A stretch of DNA of 11,781 nt, taken from Pseudomonadota bacterium. Lineage in GTDB: Bacteria > Pseudomonadota > Alphaproteobacteria > Rhizobiales > Xanthobacteraceae. Position numbers and translations under genes: made by a program. Under the pieces are notes generated by a model. That model was not told the DNA's origin, did not search any database, and saw only the letters and a program-made list of their open reading frames with translations. The stretch lies in the NCBI GenBank assembly GCA_023390955.1, contig JAEWBW010000304.1, forward strand, positions 1 through 11,781, written 5' to 3'. Within the stretch, counting starts at the first letter, position 1, and every line of letters begins with the position of its first letter. Shown here one piece after another: positions 1 through 7,491 of the stretch.

Positions 1-438
1 CATCAGCACCGCGCCGGCGGCCCATTCGCCGCCGAAGCCGAGACCGAGCACGGCGCGTGCGATCAGCAGCTGGTCGAAATTCTGCACGACCGCGCAGACC
101 AGCGAGAAGAACGAGAACCAGATGATCGTGATCTGCAGGGTCCGCACGCGACCGATGTGGTCCGAGAGATAACCGCCGAGCCAGCCGCCGACGGCCGAGG
201 CGAGCAGCGTGACGGTGCCGGCAAGGCCGGCCGAGGCTGCATCGACGTTCCACAGTTTGATGATGGTGCCGATCACCAGCGGGTAGATCATGAAGTCCAT
301 GCCGTCGAGCGCCCAGCCCGCCGCGCAGGCCCAAAAGGTCCGCCGCTCGGGGACATTCATGTCGCGATAGAAGGCGAGGAGGCTGGTATCCTCGATCTCG
401 GCGCGCTCGATGCGCCCGGTCGGATCGGCTGCAGTCAT
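1..438 (-). CDS. Major facilitator superfamily transporter, N-terminal part (cut by window edge)
   Basis: The first 146 codons of an inner-membrane MFS transporter are present, reading leftward off the window with no stop. The start is the ATG complementary to 436-438, with AGGA seven bases upstream. About 35 polar residues precede TM1, which carries WALDGMD (residues 42-48). The MFS loop 2-3 signature follows as GGYLSDHIGRVR (88-99), and TM4 carries GFGGEWAAG (134-142). The acidic residues in TM1 and the GGEW motif resemble the metabolite/carboxylate:proton symporter branches of MFS, so a proton-coupled importer of an organic acid or similar solute is likely. The substrate is unknown. It lies 124 bp downstream of the gamma-glutamyltransferase gene on the same strand, with a weak possible terminator between, so co-transcription is uncertain. 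The MFS assignment is firm; the subfamily is not. Confidence 0.85.
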   Translation of the reverse strand, partial: MTAADPTGRIERAEIEDTSLLAFYRDMNVPERRTFWACAAGWALDGMDFMIYPLVIGTIIKLWNVDAASAGLAGTVTLLASAVGGWLGGYLSDHIGRVRTLQITIIWFSFFSLVCAVVQNFDQLLIARAVLGLGFGGEWAAGAVLM

Positions 439-528
439 GGGAATTGTCCTTCGGCAAGCTCGTGGTCGCCGACTTGGCAGGCACGGGCAGCGGCAAATTG
501 GCGCGGATCGCAGCCCCTGTCATCTCTG

Positions 529-548
529 AAAACAGCGGGGCCGCGCTG
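529..548 (-). terminator. Possible weak intrinsic terminator after gamma-glutamyltransferase
   Basis: Read on the minus strand, CAGCG and CGCTG form a 5-bp stem with a 6-base loop (533-548), followed by TTTTC (529-532 gives the Ts). It lies 15-34 bases after the ggt stop codon. The stem is short and the T run is only four, so termination would be partial at best. Confidence 0.35.
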
Positions 549-562
549 CACAAATCAGGCGG

Positions 563-2314
563 CTACTGACCCGCAGCCTCCGCACCGCGTGTCCGCGGAT
601 CGGCTGCGCCGAGCGGGCCGTTCGGCGACACGAGGACAGAGTTGGCGGATGTCTGTCCCATCGGCTCGACGATGGTGTGACCCATCGCCTTCAGCTCGGC
701 CAGGACGCCTTCCGGAAAGCCGCGCTCGACGCGCACCTCGTCGGGCAGCCATTGATGATGCAGCCGCGGCGTCGCAACGGCGGCGGCCACATCCATCTTG
801 TAGTCGAGCACATTGACCATCACCTGCAGCACGGTCGAGATGATGCGGCTGCCGCCGGGCGAGCCCGTGACCAGCACGGGCTTGCCGTCCTTCAGGACGA
901 TGGTCGGAGACATCGAGGACAGCGGCCGCTTGCCCGGTCCGGGCAGGTTGGCTTCAAAGCCGACCAGGCCATAGGCGTTGGAGGCACCGACCGCGGCGGT
1001 GAAATCGTCGAGCTCGTTGTTGAGCAGCACGCCGGTGCCGTCGGCGACGAGGCCGACGCCATAGCTGAAGTTCAGCGTATAGGTGTTGCTCACGGCGTTG
1101 CCGCGGCTGTCGACGACCGAGAAATGCGTGGTGTTGCTGCCTTCGCGCGGCGAGGCCGCGGTGGCGGTGATGTCCTTCGAGGGCGTTGCGCGCTCGGTCG
1201 AGATGCCGGCGCGCAAGCTATCCGCATAGTCCTTCGCGATCAGGGTCTTGATCGGTGCCTTGACGTAAGCGGGATCGCCGAGATAGCGCGCGCGATCCGC
1301 ATAGGCGCGCTTCATCGCCTCGATCAGGAGATGCAGTGACGGCGCCGAGCCCTGTTTCAGGCTTGCGAGCTGAAAGCCTTCGAGGATGTTGAGCGTCTCG
1401 AGCAGCACGACGCCGCCTGACGATGGCTGCGGCATCGAGACGATATCGTAGCCGCGATAAGTGCCGCGCACCGGCTCACGGATGACGGCATGGTAGGATT
1501 TGAGATCGTCCGCCGTCATGATGCCGCCGGCATCGGTGATCGCCTTGGCGAGCTTCTCGGCAACCGGCCCCTCATAGAAGCCGCGAGGGCCGTGCTCGGC
1601 GACGAGCGACAGCGTCGTGGCGAGGTCGCCTTGCACCAGCCGGTCGTTCCCTTGCAGCGGCGTGCCGTCCGGCCGGGAAAATATCTTCGCGGAGGCTGGC
1701 CAGCGCGCCAGGCGCTTGTGCCAGCCGGGCAGGGTGTCGGCGATGTCGTCGGTGACGACAAAACCGTCGCGCGCGAGTTCGATCGCGGGCGCCAGCAGCT
1801 GCGCAAGCGTGAATTGGCCGGAGCCGTATTTCTCCAGCGCGAGCGCCAGGCCCGCAACCGTGCCGGGCACGCCGACGCCGAGTGCCGAATCGCGCGATTT
1901 TGCTGTGTCCGGCTTGCCGTCGGCGCCGAGAAAGATGCCCGGCGTGGTCGCTGCCGGCGCGGTCTCGCGATAGTCGATCGCGACAGCTTCATTGCGCTCG
2001 GCGGAATGAATCACCATGAAGCCGCCGCCGCCGATATTGCCGGCGCGCGGATAAGTGACGGCCATGGCAAAGCCGGTCGCCACCGCTGCATCAATGGCGT
2101 TGCCGCCCTGCCGCAGGATATCGGCGCCGATCTGGGCGGCGAGCTTCTCCTGCGCCACCACCATTCCATGCTCGGCCGCGACGGCACGCAGGGAGTCGAG
2201 TGGAGGCGGCGTGTAGCCGCTTCGCGCGTCCTGCGCTGCGGCAGGTAACAGACCCACGCCGAGAACCGCGATGGCCGCGAGGAATTTCCGCCGGGTCGGG
2301 ACAAACGACAACAT
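563..2314 (-). CDS. ggt: Gamma-glutamyltransferase (glutathione hydrolase), Tat-exported
   Basis: This Ntn-hydrolase removes the gamma-glutamyl group of glutathione and related compounds and passes it to water or an amino acid, probably in the periplasm. The ATG complementary to 2312-2314 gives 583 residues, close to the 580 of E. coli Ggt. A GTG at 2344 would add ten residues but lacks a ribosome-binding site and sits almost on the predicted transcription start. The N terminus has a twin-arginine motif (TRRKFL, residues 7-12), a hydrophobic stretch and an AAAQ-type cleavage region near 25-28. The conserved YRETAP (Arg116) is present. The autocleavage site lies before Thr395 in NTTHFSVVD, so the small subunit would be about 189 residues. 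The substrate residues NNELDDF, PLSSMSPT and GSPGGSR are intact, and the lid loop between DDF and PLSSM is kept. Nothing suggests inactivation. It is divergent from the UMF1 transporter. Confidence 0.95.
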   Translation of the reverse strand: MLSFVPTRRKFLAAIAVLGVGLLPAAAQDARSGYTPPPLDSLRAVAAEHGMVVAQEKLAAQIGADILRQGGNAIDAAVATGFAMAVTYPRAGNIGGGGFMVIHSAERNEAVAIDYRETAPAATTPGIFLGADGKPDTAKSRDSALGVGVPGTVAGLALALEKYGSGQFTLAQLLAPAIELARDGFVVTDDIADTLPGWHKRLARWPASAKIFSRPDGTPLQGNDRLVQGDLATTLSLVAEHGPRGFYEGPVAEKLAKAITDAGGIMTADDLKSYHAVIREPVRGTYRGYDIVSMPQPSSGGVVLLETLNILEGFQLASLKQGSAPSLHLLIEAMKRAYADRARYLGDPAYVKAPIKTLIAKDYADSLRAGISTERATPSKDITATAASPREGSNTTHFSVVDSRGNAVSNTYTLNFSYGVGLVADGTGVLLNNELDDFTAAVGASNAYGLVGFEANLPGPGKRPLSSMSPTIVLKDGKPVLVTGSPGGSRIISTVLQVMVNVLDYKMDVAAAVATPRLHHQWLPDEVRVERGFPEGVLAELKAMGHTIVEPMGQTSANSVLVSPNGPLGAADPRTRGAEAAGQ

Positions 2315-2359
2315 CAAGATTCCGCCGCCTTTACGCCGCTGCACATGCGCCGCGACAAT

Positions 2360-2387
2360 GCTATACGGTTTGCGCCACCGGAGGCAA
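2360..2387 (-). promoter_or_regulatory. Candidate sigma70-type promoter for ggt
   Basis: Read on the minus strand, TTGCCT (2382-2387) and TATAGC (2360-2365) are separated by 16 bases. A transcript starting near 2353 would have a leader of about 39 nt before the ATG at 2314. The same TATA core reads TGCTATACG on the plus strand (2359-2367), an extended -10 form about 39-50 bases before the UMF1 start, so the two divergent promoters may overlap. This was judged by eye only. Confidence 0.3.
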
Positions 2388-2400
2388 AACTGTTCGTGAT

Positions 2401-2405
2401 AAGGA
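2401..2405 (+). promoter_or_regulatory. Ribosome-binding site that sets the UMF1 transporter start
   Basis: AAGGA lies seven bases before the ATG at 2413. The open frame continues upstream to 2200, but those codons overlap ggt on the other strand and give no membrane-protein sequence, so this site picks the start. Confidence 0.75.
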
Positions 2406-2412
2406 ATTTGGC

Positions 2413-3798
2413 ATGACGACGATTGCCTCCGATGCGGGGATGACGAGTGCGCAGCGGACCTATCCGCCGCGCACGGCTGTCGTCGGCTGGATTTTTTTCG
2501 ACTGGGCGGTGCAGCCCTATTTCACGCTGATCACGACCTTCGTGTTCGCGCCCTATTTCGCCACCAGCATCGCTCCCGATCCCGCGACCGGACAGTCGCT
2601 CTGGGGATTTGCGATGGCGGCCGCCGGCCTCCTGATCGCGCTGCTCTCACCGGTGCTCGGCGCGATCGCCGACGCCGCCGGACGCCGCAAGCCGTGGATC
2701 GCCGCGTTCGGTGTGCTGCTGGTGCTCGGCTCCAGTGCGCTCTGGATCGGCAAGCCCGGCGACCACGCCATCATCGTGCCGCTGCTCATGGCTGTCGCGC
2801 TGGCGAGTGTCGGTGCCGAGTTCGCCACCGTCTTCAACAATGCGATGATGCCGACGCTTGTACCGCCGGAGCGGATCGGGCGGCTCTCCGGCAACGGATG
2901 GGCCACCGGCTATGTCGGCGGCATCGTCAGTCTCATCATCGTGCTCGGCTTCCTCGCGGCCAATCCGCAGACCGGGCGCACGCTGCTCGGCTTCACGCCG
3001 CTGTTCGGGCTCGATCCCGTCACGCATCAGGGCGACCGCGCCGCGGGGCCGCTGACCGCGCTCTGGTTCATCGTGTTCGTGATGCCGCTGTTTTTGTTCA
3101 CGCCGGACTATCCGGCGAAGCGGCCGGTGCGCGAAGCGCTGAGCACGGGGCTTGCGCAATTGCGGCGTTCACTCGCCGAGCTGCCCCAACAGAAATCGCT
3201 GGCGACCTTCCTGCTGGCGAACATGGTCTACACCGACGGGCTGGTGTCATTGTTCGCCTTCGGCGGCATTTATGCCGCTGGTACATTCGGCTGGCACACC
3301 ATGCAGATCGGTACCTTCGGCATCATGCTGGCGATATCAGGCGCGTTTGGCGCGTGGCTCGGCGGCAAGCTCGACGACCGCCTCGGGCCGAAGCGCGTGA
3401 TTGCCGGCAGCATGCTGGTGCTGCTGCTGTCGCTCGCCGCGATCCTCCTGGTCGACAAGGATTCCGTGCTGTTCGTGAAGGTCGCCCCGCCGGTGCCGGA
3501 CGGTCCATTGTTCGCCGGCGCCGCCGAACGCGCCTATCTCGTGCTCGGCTGCCTGATCGGCGCCGCCGGCGGCCCGCTGCAGGCTGCCTCGCGCTCGCTG
3601 CTGATTCGTCTCGCGCCCAGGGATCGCATCGCGCAATATTTCGGCCTGTTCGCGCTGACCGGAAAGGTGACGTCCTTCATCGGTCCGCTCCTGATCGGCG
3701 TGATCACCGCCGCGACCGCCAGCCAGAAGGCCGGCATGGCCGTGCTGGTGGTGTTCTTCGTCGCAGGGCTGGGGCTGCTGCTGCGGGTGAAGGAATAG
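2413..3798 (+). CDS. UMF1/Atg22-like major facilitator superfamily protein
   Basis: This 461-residue polytopic inner-membrane protein has about 12 hydrophobic segments. TM1 contains FDWAVQPYFTLI (29-40), matching the YDWANSAF-like opening of the UMF1/Atg22 branch of MFS. The loop 2-3 motif is GAIADAAGRRK (83-93). The family-typical stretch FNNAMMPTLVPPERIGRLSG (141-160) is followed by a Gly-rich NGWATGYVGG helix. A basic cytoplasmic loop around 230-255 separates the two halves. Yeast Atg22 exports amino acids from the vacuole; bacterial members mostly have no proven substrate. Efflux or uptake of amino acids or short peptides is therefore an inference, weakly supported by the divergent gamma-glutamyltransferase. 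The gene ends 60 bases before the convergent purH stop. Confidence 0.88.
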   Translation: MTTIASDAGMTSAQRTYPPRTAVVGWIFFDWAVQPYFTLITTFVFAPYFATSIAPDPATGQSLWGFAMAAAGLLIALLSPVLGAIADAAGRRKPWIAAFGVLLVLGSSALWIGKPGDHAIIVPLLMAVALASVGAEFATVFNNAMMPTLVPPERIGRLSGNGWATGYVGGIVSLIIVLGFLAANPQTGRTLLGFTPLFGLDPVTHQGDRAAGPLTALWFIVFVMPLFLFTPDYPAKRPVREALSTGLAQLRRSLAELPQQKSLATFLLANMVYTDGLVSLFAFGGIYAAGTFGWHTMQIGTFGIMLAISGAFGAWLGGKLDDRLGPKRVIAGSMLVLLLSLAAILLVDKDSVLFVKVAPPVPDGPLFAGAAERAYLVLGCLIGAAGGPLQAASRSLLIRLAPRDRIAQYFGLFALTGKVTSFIGPLLIGVITAATASQKAGMAVLVVFFVAGLGLLLRVKE

Positions 3799-3807
3799 CC
3801 GCGCTTC

Positions 3808-3842
3808 GTAGCCCGGATTTCGCTGCGCTCGATCCGGACTAC
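3808..3842. repeat. Palindromic intergenic repeat between convergent genes
   Basis: GTAGCCCGGAT (3808-3818) and ATCCGGACTAC (3832-3842) pair over 11 positions with one mismatch around a 13-base loop. It fills the gap between the 3' ends of the UMF1 gene and purH. The CCCGGAT...ATCCGG core resembles a short palindrome I recall as scattered through Bradyrhizobium-type genomes; I could not check this. No T run follows on either strand, so it is not a textbook intrinsic terminator, though a stem here could still protect or end both transcripts. Confidence 0.6.
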
Positions 3843-3856
3843 GCTTTCGCTGAGAC

Positions 3857-5449
3857 TTAGTGCCGGAAGTGCCGGATACCGGTGAGCACCATGGCGATGC
3901 CGTGCTCGTCAGCGGCCTTGATCACCTCGTCGTCGCGCATCGAGCCGCCCGGCTGCACCACGGCGGTAGCGCCGGCTTCGATGCAGGCGAGCATGCCGTC
4001 AGCGAACGGGAAGAATGCGTCGGACGCGACCACCGAACCCTTGGTGAGCGGATTGGCGAGCTTCAGCTCAACCGCTGCATCCTGCGCCTTGCGCGCCGCG
4101 ATCCGCGCCGAATCCACACGGCTCATCTGCCCGGCGCCAATGCCGACCGTGGCGAGGTCCTTGGCGTAGATGATGGTGTTGGACTTGACGTGCTTCGCCA
4201 CCCGGAACGCGAATTTCAAATCGCGCATTTCCGCGTCGCTGGGCGCACGCTTCGTCACCACCTTGAACGTCATGTCGTCAACGACGGCGTTGTCGCGGCT
4301 CTGCACCAGCAGGCCACCCGCGACCGTCTTGGCGGTGAGGCCCGCCGTGCGAGGGTCGGGCAGGGCGCCGGCGAGCAGGAGGCGCAGGTTCTTCTTCCCG
4401 GCGATGATGGCGATCGCCTCTTCGCTGGCGTCGGGCGCGATGATCACCTCGGTGAAGATCTTCGTGATCTCGCGCGCGGTGTCAGCGTCGAGAGGGCGGT
4501 TCATCGCGATGATGCCGCCGAAAGCCGAGGTGGAATCGCAGGCCAGCGCCTTGCGATAGGCGCTGACGAGGTCGGAACCCTCGGCGACGCCGCAGGGGTT
4601 GGCGTGCTTGACGATGACGCAGGCCGCGGTGCGCTTGGCATCGAACTCGCCGATGCATTCATAGGCGGCGTCGGTGTCGTTGATATTGTTGTAGGACAGC
4701 TCCTTGCCCTGCAGCTGCCGCGCGGTCGAGACGCCCGGTCGTTTGTCGGGCAGCGCATAGAACGCCGCGGTCTGGTGCGGATTCTCGCCGTAACGCAGCG
4801 CCTGGATCAGGCGGCCGCCGAAAGCGCGGTAGTCGGGCGCGTCGATCTCGAGCTGGCGGTTGAACCAGTTGGAGATCGCGGCGTCGTAGGCGCCGGTGCG
4901 CGCATAGGCCTTTGCGGCAAGCCGACGGCGCAGCTTCAGCGTGGTCGCGCCGCTGTTGGCCTTGAGCTCGTCGAGGACGGCCTGATAGTCCTCCGCCTCG
5001 ACCACGACGGCGACGTCGTCGTGGTTCTTGGCGGCGGCGCGGATCATCGCGGGGCCGCCGATGTCGATGTTCTCGATGCAATCCTCGAAGCCGGCGCCCT
5101 TCTCGACGGTGGCCTCGAACGGGTAGAGGTTGACGACCAGCAGGTCGATCGGCGCGATGCCGTGCGTCTTCATCGCCTCGGCATGTTCCTTGTTGTCGCG
5201 GATCGCGAGCAGGCCGCCATGCACCTTGGGGTGCAGCGTCTTGACGCGACCGTCCATCATCTCGGGGAAGCCGGTGAGGTCGGAGACGTCCTTCACTTTC
5301 AAGCCGGCGCCCGCGATCGCCTTGGCGGTACCGCCGGTCGAGATCAGCTCGACGCCGTGCTCCGAGAGCGCGCGGGCAAATTCGATCAGGCCGGTCTTGT
5401 CGGAAACGGAAAGCAGGGCGCGGGTGACGCGGCGGGGATGGTCAGTCAT
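3857..5449 (-). CDS. purH: Bifunctional AICAR transformylase / IMP cyclohydrolase
   Basis: This cytosolic enzyme performs the last two steps of de novo purine synthesis: 10-formyl-THF-dependent formylation of AICAR, then ring closure of FAICAR to IMP. The ATG complementary to 5447-5449 gives 530 residues, normal for the family; a TTG two codons earlier is less likely. The N-terminal MGS-like cyclohydrolase domain carries STGGTAKAI (37-45) and the MMDGRVKTLHPKVHGG block (64-79). The C-terminal transformylase domain begins near residue 200, with RYGENPHQTA, LSYNNINDTDAA and the catalytic Lys-His pair in VKHANPCG (Lys281-His282). It ends in the usual LTGIRHFRH. All key residues are present. It follows the heparinase-family gene by 165 bases on the same strand, so it may have its own promoter or share the rsmB-heparinase transcript. 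Confidence 0.97.
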   Translation of the reverse strand: MTDHPRRVTRALLSVSDKTGLIEFARALSEHGVELISTGGTAKAIAGAGLKVKDVSDLTGFPEMMDGRVKTLHPKVHGGLLAIRDNKEHAEAMKTHGIAPIDLLVVNLYPFEATVEKGAGFEDCIENIDIGGPAMIRAAAKNHDDVAVVVEAEDYQAVLDELKANSGATTLKLRRRLAAKAYARTGAYDAAISNWFNRQLEIDAPDYRAFGGRLIQALRYGENPHQTAAFYALPDKRPGVSTARQLQGKELSYNNINDTDAAYECIGEFDAKRTAACVIVKHANPCGVAEGSDLVSAYRKALACDSTSAFGGIIAMNRPLDADTAREITKIFTEVIIAPDASEEAIAIIAGKKNLRLLLAGALPDPRTAGLTAKTVAGGLLVQSRDNAVVDDMTFKVVTKRAPSDAEMRDLKFAFRVAKHVKSNTIIYAKDLATVGIGAGQMSRVDSARIAARKAQDAAVELKLANPLTKGSVVASDAFFPFADGMLACIEAGATAVVQPGGSMRDDEVIKAADEHGIAMVLTGIRHFRH

Positions 5450-5457
5450 GAGCAAGA

Positions 5458-5463
5458 TCCTCT
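5458..5463 (-). promoter_or_regulatory. Ribosome-binding site of purH
   Basis: Read on the minus strand, AGAGGA lies eight bases before the ATG at 5449. This favours that ATG over the TTG at 5455, which would overlap the spacer. Confidence 0.7.
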
Positions 5464-5614
5464 GTTCAGGGAGTTCCTATGCCCAGGCGCGCGGCAGATA
5501 TGTCCCGCGCTTCCCGATGGTGCTCCATCCAAGGTCGCCAGTCGCGCGAGAGCGTGCTCGGTAGCAGTTTTCGCCGTCGGTCACAACGCTCAGATCGGGC
5601 GGAATCGGGCTTGT

Positions 5615-7372
5615 TTACAGCGGAAGTTCCGGCTCCCGGCGCGCATTGCGGCGGGCATTGGTGACCGTCGGCGACGCCGTGGAGCGCACAAAGCTCCAGC
5701 GGATCGAGGGCGCCTGGCGCGCATCCTGCCGGATCACGATCTGGGCGGTGCGACGCGGCCCGTCATTGCCGGCCAGGAACACGCTGTCTTCGAGATCGAC
5801 CTTGTCGTCCAGGGCTTCAAAGGTCCAGACGTCGCGGTTCGGCAATACCAGCATGACGCCGCGGGCATCCGACAGCCGGCTCGCCTTCACTGCGGGATGC
5901 AGGTGGAAGCGCAGCGCGAAATCCGCGTCCGCGCCCTTGAGGCGGCCGCCCTGCGGCGGCTGCAGCGTGTCTTCGCCGTCGAGCCGCGTGCCGTCGTCGG
6001 CGACCATCAGCGTGCGGCGATGGATCACGCCGAACTTCGACAGATAGCCGTCATGCGAGGTCGTCAGCAGCGTTCCGTTCTGCACGACCTCACGATAGCT
6101 CTCGACCTCGGCGGGCCCGCTGATGACGGGCGAGCCGTGCAACAGCTTCTTCATCGCCGACAATTCCACGAACTGGCAGGACGAGGTCTCGTGATAGGTC
6201 AGCGTCGAATGCGCCGCGGTGCCGCGCGCAAACGACCGCCAATTGTCGCGGCCGGTGGTCGGCATGCCGCAATTGGTGACGATGCGGCTGATGCCCGAAG
6301 ACAGCTCGAACGACAGGCAGCCGGCATGGGCGTCGTGGCTAACATTGGGCGGCGGCGGCGGGCCGGTGTCGATGATCAGCGTCATCTGGCCGGCATCGAG
6401 GCGCTGGAAACCGGTATGCGGCATGTTCGCCATCGGCGTGCCGTGCGTGTCGTCATAGGCGAGCAGGGTGGCGAGCAGATCCGACGGTGTCGCGCTCATG
6501 CCGTTGAACAGCGCGAAATTGCCGTCGCCATGGCGAAAGAAACGCAACATCGGCATCATGCGGTCGATGGCGTTCAGCAGCGCAGGCGGCGGCGCGATGT
6601 TGCGCGCGGCAAAGGTCTGGCGCAGCGGCAGCAGGTCGATCAGCAGTTCGGTCAGCGCGCCGGGATTGCGCGAGATGTGACCGCCGTCGGGAAGGATCTG
6701 CCGCAGCAATTCATCCGACAATTTGCGCGAGGCGCTGCGGATGTGGCGCGCCTGGTTGGCAAGGCACAGTGCCGCATAACACAGCGCGATCAGCACCTGG
6801 AGCCGCGGCACGCCGTCGGGGATATCGACCATCGTGTAGCGGAGATAGCGAATCTCGCGCGCCAGCCCGCGCAGGTAGCGGCGATAGAATTTGTTGTCGG
6901 TGTCGTTGAGCACCAGCGGCGCCTGCGACAGCAGCGAGATCACCCGGCGCGCCAGCACGTCGGCGCGGCGCGCGACCGGACGGCGCTTGTTGGCGGGATT
7001 GGCGATCCAGTCTTCGACCAGCGCGCGTGCGTTCGCCCGCGTCAGCGCTGTGTCGGCGGCGCGCAAATGGCGCAGCCAGCCGAAGCCGAGCAGTGCGACC
7101 TCCCAGTCCTCCGACGGAGGATCGAGATCGAAGATCGAGCGGCCATGGCAATTGACGATCTTGCCGGCGAACACGAAGCGGCCGGCATAGATCTCGGCGG
7201 CGCGGGTGGCGTCCGCCGTACGCAGATCATGCGGCGCGATGATCAGCCGGTCGGCGCGGCCCGGCCACAGCTTCGAGACAGCCACCGATCCGCCGCTGGC
7301 GCGCGCAAGCATGTTCCGCGCGAAGCGGTTCATGACGAGCGTCGAGATGCGTCTGCGTTGAGCGACCGACAC
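5615..7372 (-). CDS. Heparinase II/III family protein, no signal peptide
   Basis: The product belongs to the heparinase II/III-like polysaccharide lyase fold family; its own substrate is not known. With the GTG complementary to 7370-7372 as start (AAGG upstream; MSVAQRRRIS opening) it has 585 residues. A TTG at 7423 would add 17 residues that look non-conserved. Residues 1 to about 300 form an Arg/Leu-rich helical region fitting the (alpha/alpha) toroid, with GGHISRNPG at 230-238. After a PPPPP linker the beta-rich domain opens with HDAHAGCLSFELS (346-358) and contains RGTAAHSTLT (383-392). These match the HxHAxxLSFEL and RxTxAHNT-type motifs that hold active-site and metal ligands in the family. 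The N terminus is basic, with no signal peptide or membrane segment, odd for a polysaccharide lyase. It sits between rsmB and purH on one strand, an order I recall as common in Rhizobiales. Confidence 0.85.
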   Translation of the reverse strand: MSVAQRRRISTLVMNRFARNMLARASGGSVAVSKLWPGRADRLIIAPHDLRTADATRAAEIYAGRFVFAGKIVNCHGRSIFDLDPPSEDWEVALLGFGWLRHLRAADTALTRANARALVEDWIANPANKRRPVARRADVLARRVISLLSQAPLVLNDTDNKFYRRYLRGLAREIRYLRYTMVDIPDGVPRLQVLIALCYAALCLANQARHIRSASRKLSDELLRQILPDGGHISRNPGALTELLIDLLPLRQTFAARNIAPPPALLNAIDRMMPMLRFFRHGDGNFALFNGMSATPSDLLATLLAYDDTHGTPMANMPHTGFQRLDAGQMTLIIDTGPPPPPNVSHDAHAGCLSFELSSGISRIVTNCGMPTTGRDNWRSFARGTAAHSTLTYHETSSCQFVELSAMKKLLHGSPVISGPAEVESYREVVQNGTLLTTSHDGYLSKFGVIHRRTLMVADDGTRLDGEDTLQPPQGGRLKGADADFALRFHLHPAVKASRLSDARGVMLVLPNRDVWTFEALDDKVDLEDSVFLAGNDGPRRTAQIVIRQDARQAPSIRWSFVRSTASPTVTNARRNARREPELPL

Positions 7373-7390
7373 GCCTTGCCTTGGAAGGGG

Positions 7391-7414
7391 GAGAGGATTC
7401 CGACGAATCCTTTC
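7391..7414 (-). other. Hairpin in the leader of the heparinase-family gene
   Basis: AGGATTC (7394-7400) and GAATCCT (7405-7411) form a perfect 7-bp stem with a 4-base loop. The flanking bases extend it to 10 pairs including one G-T. It ends 18 bases before the proposed GTG start, close to the ribosome-binding region but not over it. It could be a processing or translation-control element, or chance. Confidence 0.45.
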
Positions 7415-7445
7415 TAATCCCAAAATCGGCCGGCTGACACCACCT

Positions 7446-7472
7446 TGAAAGGCCGCGAATCAGGGCCGCGGC
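7446..7472 (-). terminator. Weak possible terminator after rsmB
   Basis: Read on the minus strand, GCCGCG (7467-7472) and CGCGGC (7452-7457) pair around a 9-base loop and are followed by CTTTC. It begins 19 bases after the rsmB stop codon. Only three Ts follow, so read-through into the heparinase-family gene is expected. Confidence 0.28.
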
Positions 7473-7491
7473 AACAAAAACCGGTGCAAAA

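Noticed and set aside
2200..2412. N-terminal extension of the UMF1 transporter frame.
   Set aside because: The codons overlap ggt on the other strand, give no membrane segment, and a good ribosome-binding site stands before the ATG at 2413.
2694..3860. 388-codon plus-strand frame within the UMF1 gene.
   Set aside because: Arg/Ala-rich out-of-phase translation with no hydrophobic pattern or motif; a shadow of the transporter.
3860..7417. An 1185-codon open frame on the plus strand, antisense to purH, the intergenic gap and the heparinase-family gene.
   Set aside because: Its length reflects GC-rich codon use on the opposite strand. The translation is Arg/Ala/Gly/Asp-rich low-complexity sequence without recognisable motifs, while both minus-strand genes have complete family signatures. 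Its continuity through the 159-bp gap is curious but not evidence of coding.
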